Source: Geobacteraceae bacterium
Lineage (GTDB): Bacteria > Desulfobacterota > Desulfuromonadia > Geobacterales > Pseudopelobacteraceae
Length of the DNA: 64,000 bases
Reading direction: 5' to 3'
Assembly (NCBI GenBank): GCA_016720395.1
Contig: JADKKR010000001.1
Coordinates: 186,001-250,000, forward strand
The translations under genes and the position numbers were made by a program. Below the pieces are notes generated by a model that was given only the letters and a program-made list of their open reading frames with translations, made no database searches and was not told the origin of the DNA. Each line of letters opens with the position of its first letter. The first letter of the stretch is position 1. Shown here piece after piece: positions 48,448 to 57,338 of this stretch.

Positions 48448-50205
48448 ATGGGATTCCGAACCAAGCTGGTGCTGTCCTACATCTTCCTGATCGTACTGAT
48501 CACGGGAAGTTTCTATCTCTATTTCAATCATACCCTGCAGAAAGGGATGATCGAGGAGAGCCGGGCCAACCTGGCCAGCCAGACACAACTGGCCCGCCTG
48601 CTGGTGACCAGTGACAAACAGGTTACATCTCCACAGCAGCTTGCCGAATCGATTGGAACCGCGATCAAGGCCAGGGTGACGCTGATCGCGCCCGACGGCA
48701 GGGTGATCGGCGATTCGGATGTGGGACCGGCACGACTGGCACAGGTGGAGAACCATCTGCAGCGCCCCGAGGTGCAGGAGGCGCTCAAGAACGGTAGCGG
48801 AAGCGCCCTGCGCTATTCTGAAACCCTGCGGACCTCGATGCTCTATTCGGCCATGACCTACCGTAGTGGATCCACAAGTGGCGTCATCCGCCTGGCGATG
48901 CCGCTGGAATACCTGGCATCTGCCCGAAGCGCCCTGCATGGCATGGCTGGCGGAGCTGCGCTGGCAGCCATACTGATCGGGCTCCTCTTCAGCTATGCCC
49001 TCTCCAACCTGACTTCCAAGCCGCTGCGTGACATGGCCGACGCCGCAGCCCGCATCGGCCGGGGGGGGAGTAAAGCCAGGATCCCGGTGGTTTCCAACGA
49101 CGAGATCGGCATGCTGGCGGGTGTCCTGAATGACATGTCGGAACGTATTGAAGATCAGGTGCAGCGACTCTCGGCTGAAAAGCAGCGCCTGGATACCATC
49201 CTGCGCAGCATGGGTGAGGGGGTCATGGTAACGGCTCCCGATGGTGTCATCATCATGGTCAACCCTGCCTTCCGCCGGCTCTTCTCGATTGCCGGGGAAG
49301 TGGAAGGGAAAAAACTGGTCGAGATCTCACGACACCCCGATCTGCTGGAGTCCTTCAACGATATCGGCAAACCGGATGTTAATGATCTGTTACGGGAAAT
49401 CTCCATCAAGCCCAATGATATTACCCTGTTTACGCACTGGGTCCCGTTGAACGTCGATGGCATCAGACAGGGAATTGTTGCGGTGTTCCACGACATCAGC
49501 GACCTGAAGAAGGCGGAAAACATGCGCAGGGATTTTGTCGCCAATGTTTCCCATGAACTGCGGACACCGGTGACGATCATCAAGGGCTATGCCGAAACCC
49601 TGCTGGACGGCACCCTGGAATCCGACCCGGTCCGCGCAGCCCGCTTCGTGGAGATCATCTCCAGTCACTCTGAGCGCCTGACCAACCTGATCAACGATAT
49701 CCTCACCCTGTCCAGCCTTGAGACAAAAGAGGCCATACTCGAACTCAGTCCGATCGACGTTTCCGGGACAATTGCCAAGGCCTGCATGCTGCTGCAGGAG
49801 CGGGCCGTTCAAAAGAATATTGCCATTGTCAATGAATCCATCGGCGGTTCTTTGCCGCGCGTGATGGCAGACCAGGGTCGACTGGAACAGGTCGTGGTCA
49901 ACCTGCTGGAGAACGCCATAAAATATACTTCCGATGGCGGTACGGTACGCCTGTTTACAGAAGATGAAGACACATTTATCAGGGTATCGGTGGCGGATAC
50001 CGGCATCGGTATACCCTTCAAAGACCTCCCGCGCATATTCGAGCGTTTTTACCGGGTGGATGAGGCCAGGACCCGCGAGCAGGGCGGGACCGGACTCGGC
50101 CTGGCGATCGTGAAGCATATTGTCCAGCTTCACGGTGGAAATGTTTCCGTAACAAGCGACCCGGGCAAAGGGTCTGTCTTCTCTTTCACACTGACAAAGG
50201 CCTGA
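48448..50205 (+). CDS. phoR: Phosphate regulon sensor kinase PhoR
   Basis: This 585-residue kinase has a first membrane helix (about 7-27), a sensor domain of about 125 residues, a second helix (about 165-190) and a HAMP domain (to about 240). A PAS domain (about 250-355) and a kinase core with phosphoacceptor His369 (VANVSHELRTP) follow. The ATPase domain shows NLLENAIKYT, DTGIGIP and GTGLGLAIVKH. The sensor loop is larger than in E. coli PhoR, which has almost none. It reads phosphate status together with the Pst transporter and PhoU. Confidence 0.93.
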   Translation: MGFRTKLVLSYIFLIVLITGSFYLYFNHTLQKGMIEESRANLASQTQLARLLVTSDKQVTSPQQLAESIGTAIKARVTLIAPDGRVIGDSDVGPARLAQVENHLQRPEVQEALKNGSGSALRYSETLRTSMLYSAMTYRSGSTSGVIRLAMPLEYLASARSALHGMAGGAALAAILIGLLFSYALSNLTSKPLRDMADAAARIGRGGSKARIPVVSNDEIGMLAGVLNDMSERIEDQVQRLSAEKQRLDTILRSMGEGVMVTAPDGVIIMVNPAFRRLFSIAGEVEGKKLVEISRHPDLLESFNDIGKPDVNDLLREISIKPNDITLFTHWVPLNVDGIRQGIVAVFHDISDLKKAENMRRDFVANVSHELRTPVTIIKGYAETLLDGTLESDPVRAARFVEIISSHSERLTNLINDILTLSSLETKEAILELSPIDVSGTIAKACMLLQERAVQKNIAIVNESIGGSLPRVMADQGRLEQVVVNLLENAIKYTSDGGTVRLFTEDEDTFIRVSVADTGIGIPFKDLPRIFERFYRVDEARTREQGGTGLGLAIVKHIVQLHGGNVSVTSDPGKGSVFSFTLTKA

Positions 50206-50238
50206 TCAGTATCAATATTTAACCAACCTTTTTCCTCC

Positions 50239-50256
50239 CTGTAACATGGCTGTAAC
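50239..50256 (+). promoter_or_regulatory. Pho box upstream of pstS
   Basis: CTGTAACATGGCTGTAAC is a clean direct repeat of CTGTAAC with an 11-base period. TATGAT (50267-50272) follows at the spacing of PhoB-activated promoters. Confidence 0.7.
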
Positions 50257-50311
50257 AGTAGTCTGCTATGATACAGACATATTGTAACAAACCAACCAGG
50301 AGGAAAATTCA

Positions 50312-51277
50312 ATGTACAAAAAGTCGATTCTGGCCGCCCTGCTCGTAATGGTTACCGCTGTGGCGGCTCACGCCGAAAAAGTGACCGTAGACCCCAAGAT
50401 CAAGAAGTACTCCCCTGCGGCCGGGGTGGCCGGCAACCTGGGCAGCATCGGTTCCGATTCCCTCAATAACCTGATGACCTACTGGGCCGAGGGATTCAAG
50501 AAGAAATACCCCAACGTCAATATCCAAATTGAAGGCAAGGGTTCCAGCACCGCTCCTCCGGCTCTGATTGCCGGCACCGCCCAACTCGGGCCCATGTCCC
50601 GCGAGATGAAAGGTTCCGAGATCGAGGAGTTCGAGAAGAAGCATGGCTTCAAACCGACCAGGATCGGCGTGGCGCTGGATTCCCTGGCGGTATTCGTCAA
50701 CAAGGACAACCCGGTCAAGAGCCTGTCGCTGGACGAGGTCGATGCCATCTTCTCCAAGACCCACAAGCGCGGTGCTGCCGATATCTCCACCTGGGGACAG
50801 CTGGGTGTGGCCGGCAAGCTGGCCGCTATGCCGATCAGCCTTTACGGCCGTAACTCGGCCTCCGGAACCTACGGTTACTTCAAGGAACACGCCCTGAACA
50901 AGGGAGACTTCAAGAACAGTGTCAAGGAACAACCCGGCTCCGCCTCAGTCGTGGAAGGCGTTGCCAAGGATATCGGTGCTATCGGCTACTCCGGCATCGG
51001 ATACGCCACCTCGGGCGTGCGTGCCGTACCCCTCTCCGCCAAGAAAGGCGGCAAGGTCGCCGAAGCCAACTATGCTAATGTTCTGAACGGCAGCTACCCC
51101 ATGAGCCGCATGCTTTACATCTATGTAGCCAAGAAGCCGGGCCAGCCCCTGCCCAAGGTAGTTGAAGAGTTCCTGCGCTATGCCCTCTCCAGGGAAGGAC
51201 AGGAAGTCGTCGTCAAGGACGGCTATGATCCGCTGCCGGCCAAACTGGTTGATGCTCAGATAAAAGCGCTGAAGTAG
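50312..51277 (+). CDS. pstS: Phosphate-binding periplasmic protein PstS
   Basis: This 321-residue protein has a signal peptide (cleavage after VAAHA, residue 21). The phosphate-binding folds show GSDSLNNLMTYWAEGF, EGKGSSTAPPALIAGTAQLGPMS and SLYGRNSASGTYGYFKE. It captures phosphate in the periplasm and delivers it to PstC-PstA. AGGAGG precedes the ATG, and a terminator follows, so PstS can be made in excess over the permease. Confidence 0.95.
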   Translation: MYKKSILAALLVMVTAVAAHAEKVTVDPKIKKYSPAAGVAGNLGSIGSDSLNNLMTYWAEGFKKKYPNVNIQIEGKGSSTAPPALIAGTAQLGPMSREMKGSEIEEFEKKHGFKPTRIGVALDSLAVFVNKDNPVKSLSLDEVDAIFSKTHKRGAADISTWGQLGVAGKLAAMPISLYGRNSASGTYGYFKEHALNKGDFKNSVKEQPGSASVVEGVAKDIGAIGYSGIGYATSGVRAVPLSAKKGGKVAEANYANVLNGSYPMSRMLYIYVAKKPGQPLPKVVEEFLRYALSREGQEVVVKDGYDPLPAKLVDAQIKALK

Positions 51278-51302
51278 CCTTCGAAGAATATACCTGTTAC
51301 GA

Positions 51303-51331
51303 CCCCCCTCCTTCCGGGGAGGGGATTTTTC
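51303..51331 (+). terminator. Terminator/attenuator between pstS and pstC
   Basis: CCCCTCC pairs with GGAGGGG around a short loop and is followed by five T residues. It would allow strong pstS with weaker pstC expression. Confidence 0.82.
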
Positions 51332-51351
51332 TGTAGAGAGCCCGGGGCACA

Positions 51352-53580
51352 ATGGCAAAAGATTTTATCGATACATCACGGCGCAACGACCGTCTCGCCG
51401 AGATTCTGATTCGCATCGGCGGGATTCTGGTCATCGTCTCGGTGATCTGGATACTGGTAATGATCTCCCGTGTCGCCCTGCCGCTCTTCTACCCAGCCAC
51501 TGCACGGATTGCGGCCACACTGCAGGTACCCGCAACCATCATTTCCGCCAAGGTTATGGCGATCGGGGCAGAAGAGAACCAGCAGGCGGTCTTCATCCTG
51601 GATGAAAGCGGGACCTTTCATTTTCTGAAAGCAGCCGACGGCTCCGTTTCGGCCAGCATCAAGGCACCCGTTATCCCCAAGGGGGCTGTTCGCATCGCCT
51701 CTGCCGAATATGTCGGAAAATCCGCCTATAACCTGCTCTGGGATACCGGAGCAATCACCTCAGTCACTGTGGATCTCGCCTCGACCAAAGATGCGGATGG
51801 CACAATCTCCCTCGCCCATGATGTAACGGCGCAGGATGACCTCGCTTTTCCTGCCATCGGCAGTGTTGTGCAGTCGTTTGTGCGCCCGGTCGAAGGCAAG
51901 GGGGCTGTACGAGTCGATCAGTTGAACGGTGATCATCTGCGGGTAACCCATCAACTGGTGGAAAAGGACCTGCTCGGCAATGAAAAACGGAGTACCTCTT
52001 CGGCTGAAATCAATGATCCTCTGCCTGGTCGCCTGACTGCTGTCGCCGTAGATACGAAAGGTCACTACCTCTATGCCGGCACCGACAAAGGCTGGCTGTT
52101 GCGCTGGGATATTTCAGAGCCGGGACAGATCCGTCTTCTGGAAAGCCTGCCGGCATCTGAAGAAAGCCAGGCCATTACATCACTGGCACTGGTGCTGGGG
52201 GATGTATCACTTGCAGTCGGGGATGCAAAGGGATCGCTCACGACATGGTTTCCCATCAAGGTTTCCGGCAGTGGAGAAGACCGACGTCTGACCCGCATCC
52301 ATACCCTGCGGCCCAATCACGGTAAAGTCACGGCCATCATCCCTTCACCACGCGACAAGACCCTGTTCTCGCTGGATGCCACCGAAATCCATGTCGATCA
52401 CATGACCTCGGAACGCAACCTGATGACCATCCGCCCTGCAGCGCCGCCAACCAATCTCGCCCTTTCACCGAAAGGCAATACCCTGGCAGCCCTGGACGGC
52501 ATCAGGACGCTAACGGTCTGGAAACTGGATATTCCACACCCCGAGATCTCCTTCGGCACCCTGTTCGGCAAGGTCTGGTACGAAGGTTACGACCGGCCGG
52601 AATATGCCTGGCAGTCCTCGGCCGCCAACGATGATTTTGAACCGAAACTGAGCCTGGTACCGCTGGTCTTCGGGACGATCAAGGCAACTATTTTTGCCAT
52701 GCTGTTCGCCGTACCGCTGGCACTCCTGGGAGCGCTCTATACCAGCCAGTTCATGTCGCCCAGGCTCAAAGGACGCATCAAACCAATCGTCGAAATCATG
52801 GCTGCCATTCCCTCGGTGGTGATCGGCTTCCTGGCCGGACTCTGGCTGGCTCCGCTTATCGACAAGAGTGTCCTGACTGTATTTCTGAGCATCATTATCG
52901 TACCGCTGATGCTGCTGATAACGATTTTTTTCTGGAAGCGGATCAAGACCGCCTCCCTGCTTCAGAGGGCAACACGCGGGCACGAATTCATTGCCATGAT
53001 CCCGGTTGTGATCATGGGCATCTACCTGGCGTTTCTGCTGAGCGGACTTGCCGAGGCGCAGCTGTTCTCCGGCGATGTGAAACAGTGGTTTTACAGCACG
53101 CTGGGCGTCCGCTACGATCAGCGCAACAGCATCATCATCGCCATCGCACTCGGCTTTGCCGTGATCCCGATCATTTTCACCATTGCCGAGGACGCCATCT
53201 CCAACGTACCGCGCAACCTGACAGCCGCTTCACTGGCCCTGGGCGCCAGCCGCTGGCAGACCGCCTGGCGGGTCGTGCTCCCCTCGGCACTGCCCGGTGT
53301 GTTTTCGGCGGTTATGATCGGCTTCGGTCGTGCTATCGGAGAGACCATGATCGTGCTGATGGCCACCGGCAATACACCGATCATGAGCTGGAGCCTTTTT
53401 AACGGCCTGCGTTCCCTTTCGGCAAACATCGCGGTCGAGATACCGGAGGCACCTCTGAACAGCTCTCTGTACCGGACCCTGTTCCTCTCGGCGGTACTGC
53501 TGTTCATCTTCACCTTTGTCATCAACACCGTGGCCGAAGCGCTGCGCCAGAGGTTCCGTAAGAAGTACGGACGATACTGA
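51352..53580 (+). CDS. pstC: Phosphate ABC transporter permease PstC with large extracytoplasmic domain
   Basis: This 742-residue permease is more than twice the length of E. coli PstC. After one membrane helix (about 20-46) comes a periplasmic domain of about 390 residues with repeated beta-rich units such as GHYLYAGTDKGWLLRWDISE and SLAVGDAKGSLTTWFPI, which look like beta-propeller blades. The permease domain starts near 436 and holds the coupling-loop motif (NVPRNLTAASLALGASRWQTAWRVVLPSALPGV). The insert may hold PstS or sense a ligand; this is inference. Confidence 0.9.
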   Translation: MAKDFIDTSRRNDRLAEILIRIGGILVIVSVIWILVMISRVALPLFYPATARIAATLQVPATIISAKVMAIGAEENQQAVFILDESGTFHFLKAADGSVSASIKAPVIPKGAVRIASAEYVGKSAYNLLWDTGAITSVTVDLASTKDADGTISLAHDVTAQDDLAFPAIGSVVQSFVRPVEGKGAVRVDQLNGDHLRVTHQLVEKDLLGNEKRSTSSAEINDPLPGRLTAVAVDTKGHYLYAGTDKGWLLRWDISEPGQIRLLESLPASEESQAITSLALVLGDVSLAVGDAKGSLTTWFPIKVSGSGEDRRLTRIHTLRPNHGKVTAIIPSPRDKTLFSLDATEIHVDHMTSERNLMTIRPAAPPTNLALSPKGNTLAALDGIRTLTVWKLDIPHPEISFGTLFGKVWYEGYDRPEYAWQSSAANDDFEPKLSLVPLVFGTIKATIFAMLFAVPLALLGALYTSQFMSPRLKGRIKPIVEIMAAIPSVVIGFLAGLWLAPLIDKSVLTVFLSIIIVPLMLLITIFFWKRIKTASLLQRATRGHEFIAMIPVVIMGIYLAFLLSGLAEAQLFSGDVKQWFYSTLGVRYDQRNSIIIAIALGFAVIPIIFTIAEDAISNVPRNLTAASLALGASRWQTAWRVVLPSALPGVFSAVMIGFGRAIGETMIVLMATGNTPIMSWSLFNGLRSLSANIAVEIPEAPLNSSLYRTLFLSAVLLFIFTFVINTVAEALRQRFRKKYGRY

Positions 53581-53600
53581 ACCAAGAACCAACACCTTAA

Positions 53601-53720
53601 TACCACGGAGAAACGGAGCCACACGGAGAAAGTCAAAAACAAAGATTTATGGTTTAACCCAAAAGTTGTCAGGCATTTGATTCTGGTTTTCTCCGTGTCC
53701 TCTGTGTCCTCCGTGTTATA
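53601..53720. repeat. Intergenic inverted-repeat element (CACGGAG family), copy 2
   Basis: Left arm 53601-53632 (TACCACGGAGAAACGGAGCC at its start) pairs imperfectly with right arm 53687-53720, whose complement reads AACACGGAGGACACAGAGGA at its start. It fills most of the pstC-pstA gap of 171 bases. It is related to the elements at 18141 and 55345. Confidence 0.65.
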
Positions 53721-53751
53721 AATGATTTTTCAGGTTGAAAGGCTTCTCTAG

Positions 53752-55347
53752 ATGAACAAATTCTGGAAAACAGGCGAACCCTATGTGCTGGCCACCGGAG
53801 CCGCCCTGGCGATCATCCTGGTCATGTCCCTGACGCTGGTCGGGGTGGTCATGACCAACGGCCTGGGCTACTTCTGGCCGCGGGCACTGGTCAAGCTGGA
53901 ACTGAAAGACGGCACATCCGCACTCGGACAGGTGACGCAGAAGGAGAAAAACCCGATCAGCGGCATTCGCCGCCTGCAGCTGAAGGTCGGCAACCGGGAT
54001 GTCTTCGGCCAGGATTTTCGCTGGATCGACGAGCAGGATATCGCCTCCCGCAGCCTGCCTGCAGACGCAGTACTGGTAGAACGCCGCGAGCACGGCAACT
54101 ATTTTGGCTTCCTGAAGGGTGTCACCGCTGAAGGGATCACTCTGACCGGAGCAGCACCGCAGGAGCAGCTGCAGCAGGCGCTGAAGCAGGTAGCGGACAA
54201 ACGTGACGACACCCGCGCAATCAAAAAACAGATGTCAAATCTTAACAACACCGCCGAGGGCCTCAGGCTGAAACTGCAGAAACTGGAATATCGCGGCAAG
54301 GAAAAAAACTCTGCCGAAATCTCTGAGCTGACCGCCGCACGCGAAAAAGTCCTGGCAGAATTCACCCTCCTGAACGAGAAACTAACCGCGACCCAGGCCG
54401 AAATCGGCCGGATAACCGCCCAGTTCACGGATGCTGCCGGCGGCAGCAAGGACATCTCCCTGATGGACATTATCGTCCTGCAGCATACCAACAGCATGTC
54501 GTTTCTGGACAAGTGCGGGGCCTACCTGGAGCGGGTCCGGGAATTGCTGCTGGATGATCCGCGAGAATCCAATACCGAGGGAGGACTCTTTCCGGCCATC
54601 TTCGGCACGGTCATGATGGTACTGCTGATGAGTGTCTTCTCGCTGCCTTTCGGTGTAGTCGCTGCCATCTATCTGCGCGAATACGCCCGGGACGGCCTGA
54701 TGACCCGCATGGTGCGCATCGCCGTCAACAATCTGGCCGGTGTTCCATCCATCGTATATGGCGTTTTCGGTCTTGGCTTCTTTGTGTACGGTATCGGCGG
54801 CAGCATCGACAGCCTGTTCTTCCCGGAACGTCTGCCGACCCCTACCTTCGGTACCGGCGGCATCCTCTGGTCGAGCCTGACCCTGGCGCTGTTGACCGTA
54901 CCGGTTGTTATCGTAGCCACCGAGGAATCGCTGGCCTCGATTCCGAAAGGGATACGTGAGGGGTCACTGGCGCTGGGAGCCACCAAGTTCCAGACACTGA
55001 CCAAAATTCTGCTGCCCATGGCAACCCCCGGCATCATGACCGGACTGATCCTCTCCATGGCCCGCGCTGCCGGCGAGGTTGCGCCATTGATGATCGTCGG
55101 CGTGGTGAAGCTGGCACCGACACTTCCCTTTGACATGAATTTCCCGTTCTTCCACATGGATCGAAAATTCATGCACCTTGGCTTCCATATCTACGATGTC
55201 GGCTTCCAGTCACCCAATGTGGAAGCGGCCAAGCCGATGGTCTTCGTGACCACCATGCTGCTCCTGGCGATCGTCGTGCTGGCCAGCAGCACAGCGATCT
55301 ACCTGCGCAACAAGATGCGCAGCAAATATACGACGTCGACGTTTTAA
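53752..55347 (+). CDS. pstA: Phosphate ABC transporter permease PstA with extracytoplasmic coiled coil
   Basis: This 531-residue permease is much longer than E. coli PstA (about 296). After one helix (about 17-37) there is an extracytoplasmic region of about 240 residues, with a charged coiled coil at about 145-225 (QLQQALKQVADKRDDTRAIK and onward). The permease domain begins near 282 and has the coupling motif IPKGIREGSLALGATKFQTL. It pairs with the similarly enlarged PstC; the two added domains may contact each other. Confidence 0.9.
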   Translation: MNKFWKTGEPYVLATGAALAIILVMSLTLVGVVMTNGLGYFWPRALVKLELKDGTSALGQVTQKEKNPISGIRRLQLKVGNRDVFGQDFRWIDEQDIASRSLPADAVLVERREHGNYFGFLKGVTAEGITLTGAAPQEQLQQALKQVADKRDDTRAIKKQMSNLNNTAEGLRLKLQKLEYRGKEKNSAEISELTAAREKVLAEFTLLNEKLTATQAEIGRITAQFTDAAGGSKDISLMDIIVLQHTNSMSFLDKCGAYLERVRELLLDDPRESNTEGGLFPAIFGTVMMVLLMSVFSLPFGVVAAIYLREYARDGLMTRMVRIAVNNLAGVPSIVYGVFGLGFFVYGIGGSIDSLFFPERLPTPTFGTGGILWSSLTLALLTVPVVIVATEESLASIPKGIREGSLALGATKFQTLTKILLPMATPGIMTGLILSMARAAGEVAPLMIVGVVKLAPTLPFDMNFPFFHMDRKFMHLGFHIYDVGFQSPNVEAAKPMVFVTTMLLLAIVVLASSTAIYLRNKMRSKYTTSTF

Positions 55348-55525
55348 ATTTTGGAATAACACAGAGCAACGGAGCAACAGAGGAGTCAAAACCTTACACG
55401 GAAATTATGATTCACCACTACGTGAGTCTCAAAAGGGCTTTACCAACAGATTTATTACCAAATTTTAATCAGTTGCTCGCCTAGAGGCGCCTACTTTTGG
55501 CTGTTGCTCTGTGTTTCAGAATTTT
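55345..55525. repeat. Intergenic inverted-repeat element (CACAGAG family), copy 3
   Basis: A perfect 13-bp inverted repeat AACACAGAGCAAC (55358-55370 and complement at 55503-55515) extends to about 24 bp with mismatches and spans most of the 210-base pstA-pstB gap. The inside also contains the 16-mer AGGCGCCTACTTTTGG, which occurs in inverted form at 39697. Confidence 0.68.
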
Positions 55526-55557
55526 CAGATTTTTTTTCGAACAATTAAGGACTAAAC

Positions 55558-56340
55558 ATGGCACAAACCCTGGAACAAAACGGAAACGCACCCATACTTT
55601 CGGTCTCCAATCTTAACCTGCACTATGGCACAGCCCAGGCCCTGAAAGGCATCAACCTTGACATGGCCCGACACCAGGTGACCGCCTTCATCGGACCGTC
55701 GGGCTGCGGCAAGTCAACACTGCTGCGCTGTTTCAACCGCATGAACGATCTGGTGGAGAGCTGCCGGATTGACGGCAGCATCCGGTTTAACGGCGACGAG
55801 GTCAATGAGACGTCCACGGATGTCATCTCCCTGCGGCGCAAGATCGGCATGGTCTTTCAGCAATCCAACCCCTTCCCCAAATCGATCTATGAGAACATCG
55901 TCTATGGGCTGCGCATCGCCGGGGTACATGATAAGGCAACTCTGGACGAAGCGGTCGAGCGCAGCCTGAAAAGTGCAGCCATCTGGAACGAAGTCAAAGA
56001 CCGGCTCAACGACTCGGCCCTGGGACTTTCCGGTGGACAGGCCCAGCGTATCTGCATTGCACGGGCTATCGCGGTCAACCCGGAGATAATCCTGATGGAT
56101 GAACCCTGCTCGGCCCTCGATCCGATCTCGACCCTCAAGATTGAGGAGTTGATAGAAGAGCTGAAAAGCAAGTATACTATTGTCATCGTCACCCATAACA
56201 TGCAGCAGGCCGCCAGAGTCTCGGATGTAACCGCCTTCTTTTATCTGGGGGAACTGATCGAGGCCGGGGGAACCCGCAAGATTTTCACCAACCCGGAAAA
56301 GAAGCAGACTGAAGACTATATCACCGGAAGATTCGGTTAG
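55558..56340 (+). CDS. pstB: Phosphate ABC transporter ATP-binding protein PstB
   Basis: This 260-residue ATPase has Walker A GPSGCGKSTLLR, Q-loop VFQQSNPFPKSIYENI typical of PstB, signature LSGGQAQRICIARAIA, Walker B ILMDEPCSALDP and the switch His in VTHNMQQAAR. It powers phosphate import through PstC-PstA and with PhoU passes phosphate status to PhoR. The long gap before it is filled by a repeat element. Confidence 0.97.
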   Translation: MAQTLEQNGNAPILSVSNLNLHYGTAQALKGINLDMARHQVTAFIGPSGCGKSTLLRCFNRMNDLVESCRIDGSIRFNGDEVNETSTDVISLRRKIGMVFQQSNPFPKSIYENIVYGLRIAGVHDKATLDEAVERSLKSAAIWNEVKDRLNDSALGLSGGQAQRICIARAIAVNPEIILMDEPCSALDPISTLKIEELIEELKSKYTIVIVTHNMQQAARVSDVTAFFYLGELIEAGGTRKIFTNPEKKQTEDYITGRFG

Positions 56341-56422
56341 CGGTCAGAAGTTGTTTTCAGGTTGTGTCAGCTGCAGATGGATTTAAAAAAACGTATCCCG
56401 TTCAGCGGGGTAAGGAGAGATA

Positions 56423-57094
56423 ATGGAGCGCGAGCACATCAGTACGGCATTCGACATCGAGCTGAATGAATTGAGACAGAGCATCCTGGTTATGGGCGGC
56501 AAAGTCGAGTTGATGATTGCCAACTCGGTAAAATCGCTTGTGGACAGAGACACCGCTCTGGCCGAACGTACTATTGCACAGGATCATGAGATCAATGCGG
56601 CTGAGGTTTCCATCGATGAAAGGTGCCTGGAACTGTTGGCTCTGCGCCAGCCGGCTGCCCGCGATCTGCGCTTCATCACAATAGCGCTCAAGATCGTCAC
56701 CGACCTTGAACGCATGGGTGACCAGTGTGCCAATATCGCCAAGCGCACCCGCGAACTGAATGAAGAACCGCCGCTCAAGCCCTACATCGACATCCCCCGC
56801 ATGGCACACTGGGCCGAGGTGATGGTCAAGGAGGCACTGGACGCCTTCGTGCGCGGCGATTCGGATCTTGCCGTCAAGGTCTGCAAGGACGACAGTTTCG
56901 TAGATGACCTCAATATTCAGATCCAGCGGGAGCTCCTGACGTACATGATTGAAGACCCGGCGACTATCTCCCGGGCCATGAAACTCAATTACATCTCAAA
57001 ATCCCTGGAGCGCATCGCCGATCACGCCACCAACATTGCCGAGATGGTCATATTCATGGTCAAGGGCAAGGACATCCGGCACACGATTGCCTAG
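56423..57094 (+). CDS. phoU: Phosphate signalling protein PhoU
   Basis: This 223-residue protein is made of two three-helix bundles, each with the metal-binding signature: DLERMGDQCANIAKR and SLERIADHATNIAEMV. It links the Pst transporter to PhoR and keeps the Pho regulon off when phosphate is plentiful. It is the last gene of the pst operon. Confidence 0.95.
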   Translation: MEREHISTAFDIELNELRQSILVMGGKVELMIANSVKSLVDRDTALAERTIAQDHEINAAEVSIDERCLELLALRQPAARDLRFITIALKIVTDLERMGDQCANIAKRTRELNEEPPLKPYIDIPRMAHWAEVMVKEALDAFVRGDSDLAVKVCKDDSFVDDLNIQIQRELLTYMIEDPATISRAMKLNYISKSLERIADHATNIAEMVIFMVKGKDIRHTIA

Positions 57095-57157
57095 GGTGGA
57101 GCCCGGGATATAATCCTTCTCCCGATAGCGGGCCGGTTTATTCCGGCAACGTTCAAT

Positions 57158-57201
57158 AAAACAGCTGGTTACGATGATCGTCGTAACCGGCTGTTGCGTT
57201 T
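57158..57201 (+). terminator. Hairpin terminator after phoU
   Basis: A 15-bp stem (57160-57174 with 57181-57195, one wobble) with a 6-base loop is followed by GCGTTT. It ends the pst-phoU operon before the efflux genes. Confidence 0.75.
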
Positions 57202-57338
57202 GTCCGGATGTCCGCCGTCAGCTTATCTCACCTCGCATGCCACCGGGCTTGAACCGGACGCCCTGCTGTGGTACATATCTCAGACAACTTACCGGGCGGG
57301 ATTATACAAACCAGCCGGTTACCGGAGTGATGCCTCTC

